From Pseudomonadota bacterium (lineage in GTDB: Bacteria; Pseudomonadota; Gammaproteobacteria; Acidiferrobacterales; Acidiferrobacteraceae): 5,180 nt of DNA. Below are positions 4,753 to 5,180 of this stretch, one piece after another. The translations under genes and the position numbers were made by a program. The DNA lies in contig JAJYPQ010000328.1 in NCBI GenBank assembly GCA_021795255.1, forward strand, positions 1 through 5,180, given 5' to 3'. The notes under the pieces were generated by a model that saw only the letters and a program-made list of their open reading frames with translations, did not search any database and was not told the origin of the DNA. Within the stretch, counting starts at the first letter, position 1, and every line of letters starts with the position of its first letter.

Positions 4753-4963
4753 AATAACTGCGCGTATATTGCGCGGGCTATTGTGTAGTTATTCGGCGTC
4801 ATGCGGCGCAGCACGTACATTCCCCTTGTGGTTCAGTAGGTTAGGTTCGCCCCATTTGTGACATTTTACCCCGATACAGGCCGACCTTACCTGGCGCCGT
4901 GCTCGACCTTGTAACAACCTGGGCCATTCCTATTGCCGGAAAACTGAGCGTTGCACGACGGTT
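4738..4963. repeat. Attachment-site repeat, copy C
   Basis: Closest to copy B. The hairpin is at 4753-4782, AATAAC (4753-4758) pairs with GTTATT (4788-4793), TTTGTGACAT is at 4855-4864 and TTGTAACA at 4909-4916. The block from GGGCCATTC to GCACGACGGTT closes it. No downstream cargo gene is visible before the window ends. Confidence 0.8.
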
Positions 4964-5061
4964 GCCTGCGCGGGGCCTGCATCGGCGACAGCTTTCTGTA
5001 GCGCTTGGCCACGCCATTGCAGGTTAGAGCCAGGGCTGTCATCAAGATTACGGGGGCCGCG
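4964..5061. other. Spacer between repeat C and partial repeat D
   Basis: About 100 bases with no recognisable gene or repeat. ORFs on the minus strand here are short and have no family features. Confidence 0.3.
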
Positions 5062-5131
5062 CCTCGCCATCGAGCGCGACTTTGTAACAGCTTGGGCCAT
5101 TCTCGTGAGAACAGAAAGTGAGTGCTGCACG
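5062..5131. repeat. Partial attachment-site repeat, copy D
   Basis: This carries only the distal part of the repeat: CCTCGCCATCG (as in copy A at 1670-1680), TTGTAACA at 5082-5089, GGGCCATTCTCGTGA and GTGCTGCACG. The core, tRNA fragment and hairpin are missing. It lies 173 bases after the equivalent point of copy C and shares the CTCGCCATCG and TCTCGTG details with A rather than C. It therefore looks like a remnant of another unit, not a simple duplication of C. The last 49 bases of the window hold nothing I recognise. Confidence 0.6.
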
Positions 5132-5180
5132 ATGATCGGCGCGCGTGATTGTAAGGTGATACGCACCGTCGGCAGGTGGT

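Noticed and set aside
3876..4820. 314-codon minus-strand ORF antisense to brnTA and through core C
   Set aside because: It runs antisense to two clearly recognised genes and through the tRNA fragment and repeat, and its translation shows no family features; its length follows from GC-rich codon bias on the opposite strand.
1621..4846. The repeats as integron attC sites (GTTAAGT at 1621-1627 and GTTAGGT at 4840-4846 fit GTTRRRY)
   Set aside because: No matching RYYYAAC partner lies at a suitable distance, copy B breaks the motif (GTTAGCT), and the repeat is better explained by its tRNA-derived core. Only 1475-1511 remains attC-like.
1517..5131. CRISPR array
   Set aside because: The repeats are long, diverged and kilobases apart, with genes between them; no short regular repeat-spacer pattern exists.

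Overview
The window looks like accessory DNA from a moderately GC-rich bacterium, most plausibly a gammaproteobacterium. The grounds are family-level: IS110-type transposase, HigBA- and BrnTA-type toxin-antitoxin pairs, and a tRNA-Arg(CCG)-like fragment. No housekeeping gene is present, so the lineage is an inference. Every intact gene reads on the + strand; the IS110 fragment and the tRNA remnants read on the - strand.

Layout. Positions 1-193 hold the N-terminal part of an IS110-family transposase, cut by the window edge and with a disrupted start. Positions 336-1471 hold a translationally coupled pair: a DUF5343 protein and a DUF4145/HEPN-like protein. A sequence resembling an integron attC with its right half missing follows (1475-1511). 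The first copy (A, 1517-1740) of a divergent repeat of about 225 bp abuts it. Next come a HigB/HigA-like toxin-antitoxin pair (1989-2679), an unrecognised 59-codon ORF (2754-2933) and a decayed C-terminal piece of what looks like a DUF499-type ATPase (2933-3340). Repeat copy B (3604-3830) follows, then a BrnT/BrnA toxin-antitoxin pair (3990-4520), repeat copy C (4738-4963) and a partial extra copy D (5062-5131).

The organising feature is the repeat. In copies B and C it starts inside the 3' half of a tRNA gene on the - strand: CCA end, acceptor strand, a perfect T arm, variable loop and an anticodon arm reading CCG. It then departs from tRNA sequence into a conserved non-tRNA segment holding an imperfect 30-nt hairpin and spaced TTGTRACA/TTTGTGACAT motifs. 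This is the architecture of attachment-site junctions left by a tyrosine integrase that recombines in the anticodon arm of a tRNA gene, with arm-type sites on the element side. The window therefore reads as a tandem array of small integrase-free cargo units, each 1-2 kb and carrying toxin-antitoxin or defence-like genes, stacked at one tRNA-Arg site. From the polarity of the fragments, the intact tRNA (and possibly an integrase) should lie beyond the right edge.

How the parts may work together (inference): each toxin-antitoxin pair has its own autoregulatory palindromes and probably its own promoter, so each unit is self-sufficient and would stabilise the array. The DUF5343/DUF4145 pair and the DUF499 remnant point to anti-phage or nucleic-acid-targeting cargo.
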